Assembly: GCA_020852775.1 (NCBI GenBank)
Contig: JADZAD010000240.1
Location: 1 to 8,224, forward strand
Length of the DNA stretch: 8,224 nucleotides
Direction: 5' to 3'
Source of the DNA: Anaerolineae bacterium
GTDB lineage: Bacteria > Chloroflexota > Anaerolineae > Aggregatilineales > UBA3940
The translations under genes were made by a program, and so were the position numbers. The number at the start of each line of letters is the position of its first letter. Position 1 is the first letter of the stretch. The notes beneath the pieces are model-generated. The model was not told where the DNA came from. It made no database searches and saw only the letters and a list, made by a program, of their open reading frames with translations. Positions 5,556 through 8,224 of this stretch are shown here, in pieces.

Positions 5556-8224
5556 ATGACTTTATTCTCCCGAATTCGCAGGCAGCAGATTCCACTGCGT
5601 CTTAATACAAGCCTCCAGTTGACGTTTGTCGCGCTGGTGCTGATCCCGACGGTTGTCCTGACGGTGCTGGCTGTTGTCCGCGATATCAACCGTCAGAACC
5701 AGATGGTGATCAACCAGCTTGGTACGGTTGCGGAGATCGAGCGGCAGGCGATCCGGGCGGATATCAGCATCGCGGAAGATATGCTGGTGAGCACGCTTGA
5801 GGATGCCCGGACTCAGCCGGTGATGGCCGCTCTGCTGGCCGCGCCGGACGACAACAGCCGGGTCGAGTTCGAGTTGGCCGCCCTGCGGCTGGCAGGAGAG
5901 ACACGCAGCAAGTTCAATCGTATCCTGCTCGTTGGGCCGGATGGCATTGTGGTAGGCGCCAGTGATTCCGCCCTGATCGGCCAGTCAGTCATAGGGGAGG
6001 AGTGGTTCCGTGCTGCGACAATACACGGGGCGGCAGCGCCTGTCCTGTCAGACCTGGCGCTTGACCCGTTCGATCAGGAATCCAGCTATTACCTCAGTCT
6101 GTCCGTTCTCTCCGGACCGGGGGGCCTGCCCGTCGGCCTGCTGGTGGGCCAGATTCACCAGAGCGATCTGGTCAGCATCCAGTTGAGCCCACCCGGGCTG
6201 GGTAACACGGGTGAGATGCTGCTGATCGGGCAGGATGGACGCTACCTGATCACGCCCCGTATGGCGTCCCAGGAGATCGAGCCTGCCGAGCCGATGATTG
6301 AAGCTGCGCTCCGGGGGAGTGAAGGAGCGGCTACCTGGCGCGACTACCGGGGCAAGATGGTCGTGGGCGTATACCGCCCGCTCGAAGAACTGGGCATTGT
6401 CGTGGTGGTCAAGCAGGACCTGAGCGAGGCTATCGGGCCGCGGCAGTTGACCACGATCCTGCTGTACGCCCTGATCGGGCTGGCTATCGCGCTGGTCGCG
6501 CTGGCCGCTGGTGTGGTGATCTCGCAGGATATTTCCCGCCCGCTCCGCACGCTGGTCGAAACCACTGCCCACATCACGCAGGGTGAGTATGAAACCCGTG
6601 CCCCGGCCTCTGATATCATTGAGATCAATACCCTTGCAGGCTCATTCAACCATATGGCGGAACGCCTGCAGCAGACGATATATAACCAGGAGCAGGCGAT
6701 CCGTGAGCGGACACGCCAGCTTGAGATCACTGCTCGTATGGGGCGTGTGATTGCGGCTGAAACGAACCTTGAGAACCTGATGCGTATCGCAGTCGAGATG
6801 CTGCGCGACCGGCTGGGCTATTATCACGCGCAGGTCTTTCTGATCGATGATCTGCGCCAGTACGCGGTACTGCGTTCCAGTACAGGGTCAGTGGGGCGCC
6901 AGCTTCTTGAGCGCGGGCACAAACTGGCTGTCGGGTCGCAATCCGTGATCGGGCAGGTGACGGAGCGCGGTGAGCCGGTGCTGGCGCGTGATACCGATAC
7001 GAGCGTGGTGCACCGCCGGAATGAGCTTCTGCCGGATACCCGTGCTGAACTGGCGATCCCGCTGCGTATCGGTGACCAGATTATCGGTGCGCTTGATATC
7101 CAGTCCATCACGCCGGATGCGTTTGACGAAGCTACGATCTCCGTCCTGCAGACGGTCGCCGACCAGCTTGCGGTTGCCATCCGCAACGCACAGTTGTTCC
7201 AGGAAAAGGAAGGCCTGCTCTCCGCCTCTGTTCAGCTTACCCAGATGCTTACCCGCGACAGTTGGGATGCCTATCAGCGTAAGGCAATCGAAGGAGCAGC
7301 CTTTCAGTATGATCTCAGTGATGTCCGGCGGGTTGAGGGTGGCGAAGGCGCGAACGGACACGACCTGACAACGATGCCGATTTCGCTCCGTGGAGAGGTG
7401 ATCGGGAAGCTGGAATTAGCCACTCCGGAAGGCCGCGAGTTCTCCGAGGAGGAGAAGGGGCTGGTGGATGAGGTGCTGGGCCGGGTGGCGCTGGCACTGG
7501 ACAACGCCCGCCTGTTTGAGCAGACACAGCAGTCCCTGACGGAGACGAACCGCCTGTACGCGGCCAGCCAGCGCATCGCCGAGGCGAGCAGCCCGGATGA
7601 CCTCGCCCAGCGCCTGATGGAATTGTGCCAGGTCTCCGCGGTGGATCAGGCGTTGATCACCATCGTTGAGGGCCGGCACGGGCGGTTGACCTCTCAGCCT
7701 TTACTGGTACTGCGGCACTGGTCACGTCCGGAGGGTGGCAAGCGGCTGGAGCTTTCACCCAGCCCGCGTATTGGCGATTTCCCGTTTGTCGGGCTGGAAG
7801 ATGCCTCGACGAACAGTGTGGTGATCAACGACCTCGCATCCAGCAGGCTGTCGGACTTTGGCAAGACAGCTTTGCAGGTCTGCGGGGTTACGGCGCTTGC
7901 CCACTTCCCACTGGTCTCCAGCCGGCGGACGCTCGGCTGGATCTCACTGTTCAGCACGCGTCCGCGTGATGCCTTCAGTGAGGAGGATTCGCGCTTCTTC
8001 GATACCGTGGCGGATCAGGCGGCTACCGCGCTGGAAAGCCTGCTACTGATCGATGAGACCCAGCAGCGGGCGCGCCGCCTTCAGGCGACGAACGAGGTCA
8101 CTCGTGCGGCGACCTCGATCCTGAATATGGACATCCTGCTACCTCTGATCGTGGAGCAGATCAGCCAGGCGTTTAATTATTACCATGCCCAGATCTTTCT
8201 GGTCGATGACCTGGGTGAATGGGC
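5556..8224 (+). CDS. Double-Cache, HAMP, multi-GAF membrane sensor (3' partial)
   Basis: The frame from the ATG at 5556 has no stop to the window end: 889 codons plus two bases. The start is 2 nt after the previous stop. Membrane helices at about 20-42 and 300-323 flank an extracytoplasmic domain with two PAS-like strands-and-DG motifs (ILLVGPDGIVVGAS near 122, EMLLIGQDGRYLITP near 220), fitting a double-Cache fold. The RxWY motif of amino-acid-binding Cache domains reads EEWF here, so that ligand class is not supported. HAMP spans about 324-375. GAF 1 is at about 405-548 (YHAQVFLID around His424, VGSQSVIGQV, LLPDTRAELAIP). A linker with SWDAYQ (Trp570) and a half-GAF at about 604-654 follow. 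A further full, diverged GAF is at about 678-830, and one more GAF starts near 854 (YYHAQIFLVDD). It is the longest of the set. Its C-terminus, where a kinase or other output domain could sit, is outside the window. Confidence 0.9.
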   Translation, partial: MTLFSRIRRQQIPLRLNTSLQLTFVALVLIPTVVLTVLAVVRDINRQNQMVINQLGTVAEIERQAIRADISIAEDMLVSTLEDARTQPVMAALLAAPDDNSRVEFELAALRLAGETRSKFNRILLVGPDGIVVGASDSALIGQSVIGEEWFRAATIHGAAAPVLSDLALDPFDQESSYYLSLSVLSGPGGLPVGLLVGQIHQSDLVSIQLSPPGLGNTGEMLLIGQDGRYLITPRMASQEIEPAEPMIEAALRGSEGAATWRDYRGKMVVGVYRPLEELGIVVVVKQDLSEAIGPRQLTTILLYALIGLAIALVALAAGVVISQDISRPLRTLVETTAHITQGEYETRAPASDIIEINTLAGSFNHMAERLQQTIYNQEQAIRERTRQLEITARMGRVIAAETNLENLMRIAVEMLRDRLGYYHAQVFLIDDLRQYAVLRSSTGSVGRQLLERGHKLAVGSQSVIGQVTERGEPVLARDTDTSVVHRRNELLPDTRAELAIPLRIGDQIIGALDIQSITPDAFDEATISVLQTVADQLAVAIRNAQLFQEKEGLLSASVQLTQMLTRDSWDAYQRKAIEGAAFQYDLSDVRRVEGGEGANGHDLTTMPISLRGEVIGKLELATPEGREFSEEEKGLVDEVLGRVALALDNARLFEQTQQSLTETNRLYAASQRIAEASSPDDLAQRLMELCQVSAVDQALITIVEGRHGRLTSQPLLVLRHWSRPEGGKRLELSPSPRIGDFPFVGLEDASTNSVVINDLASSRLSDFGKTALQVCGVTALAHFPLVSSRRTLGWISLFSTRPRDAFSEEDSRFFDTVADQAATALESLLLIDETQQRARRLQATNEVTRAATSILNMDILLPLIVEQISQAFNYYHAQIFLVDDLGEW
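6816..6847 (+). repeat. GAF-core DNA repeat, copy 3 (diverged)
   Basis: This encodes GYYHAQVFLI in the first GAF of the fourth gene. The 12-base core caggtctttctg is identical to copies 1 and 2, and the flanks differ mainly at third codon positions. Confidence 0.6.
8175..8206 (+). repeat. GAF-core DNA repeat, copy 4 (diverged)
   Basis: This encodes NYYHAQIFLV at the start of the last GAF visible in the fourth gene. It shows that this protein carries at least two GAF domains of the YHAQ type. Confidence 0.6.

Noticed and set aside
5551..5556. A promoter or terminator at the gene 3/gene 4 junction
   Set aside because: Only 2 nt separate the genes, and no hairpin with a T-run was seen. Gene 4 is read as part of the same transcript.
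6048..6572. 174-codon open frame on the - strand opposite gene 4
   Set aside because: It is antisense to the Cache and membrane-helix region, with basic low-complexity composition and no domain.
1..8224. CRISPR array, mobile element or phage-related system
   Set aside because: The repeats seen are coding, unevenly spaced and explained by paralogous GAF domains. No transposase, integrase, terminal inverted repeats or tRNA were found.

Overview
The window is a gene-dense piece of a GC-rich bacterial chromosome (about 60% GC by eye), with all coding on the + strand. It reads like a member of the Chloroflexota, probably Anaerolineae-like. That placement rests on the style of the proteins: large multi-GAF membrane sensors carrying the YHAQVFLVD / LPVGSQSVIGQV / LLPDTR GAF signature, which I associate with that phylum. 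It is an inference, not a marker-gene result.

Layout: four consecutive paralogous sensor genes fill the window with no intergenic space. Gene 1 (1-1644) has lost its 5' end to the window edge. It holds the distal part of a Cache-like extracytoplasmic domain, one membrane helix, HAMP, GAF, a linker, a half-GAF and a tail. Gene 2 (1622-3364) has a six-helix membrane domain, then GAF, linker, half-GAF and tail. Gene 3 (3361-5553) has a membrane helix, a roughly 265-residue helical extracytoplasmic domain, a second membrane helix, HAMP, GAF, linker, half-GAF and tail. Gene 4 (5556 to beyond 8224) has a membrane helix, a double-Cache-like domain, a second membrane helix, HAMP, GAF, linker, half-GAF, another full GAF, and the start of one more GAF where the window ends. 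The junctions are a 23-nt overlap, a 4-nt GTGA overlap and a 2-nt gap, each with a purine-rich ribosome-binding site, so the four genes are almost certainly one translationally coupled operon.

How they may work together: each protein joins a different input domain to nearly the same cytoplasmic cassette. None of the three C-termini visible here has a histidine-kinase, GGDEF, chemotaxis, cyclase or response-regulator domain. All three stop just after a segment that looks like the first helix and first strand of a GAF domain. Gene 4 continues past that point. The simplest model is a set of membrane input subunits that feed an output enzyme, either at the unseen end of gene 4 or in a neighbouring gene. 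This assembly is an inference. The output partner and the stimuli cannot be read from this sequence. No RNA genes, mobile elements, CRISPR arrays, promoters or terminators could be supported.
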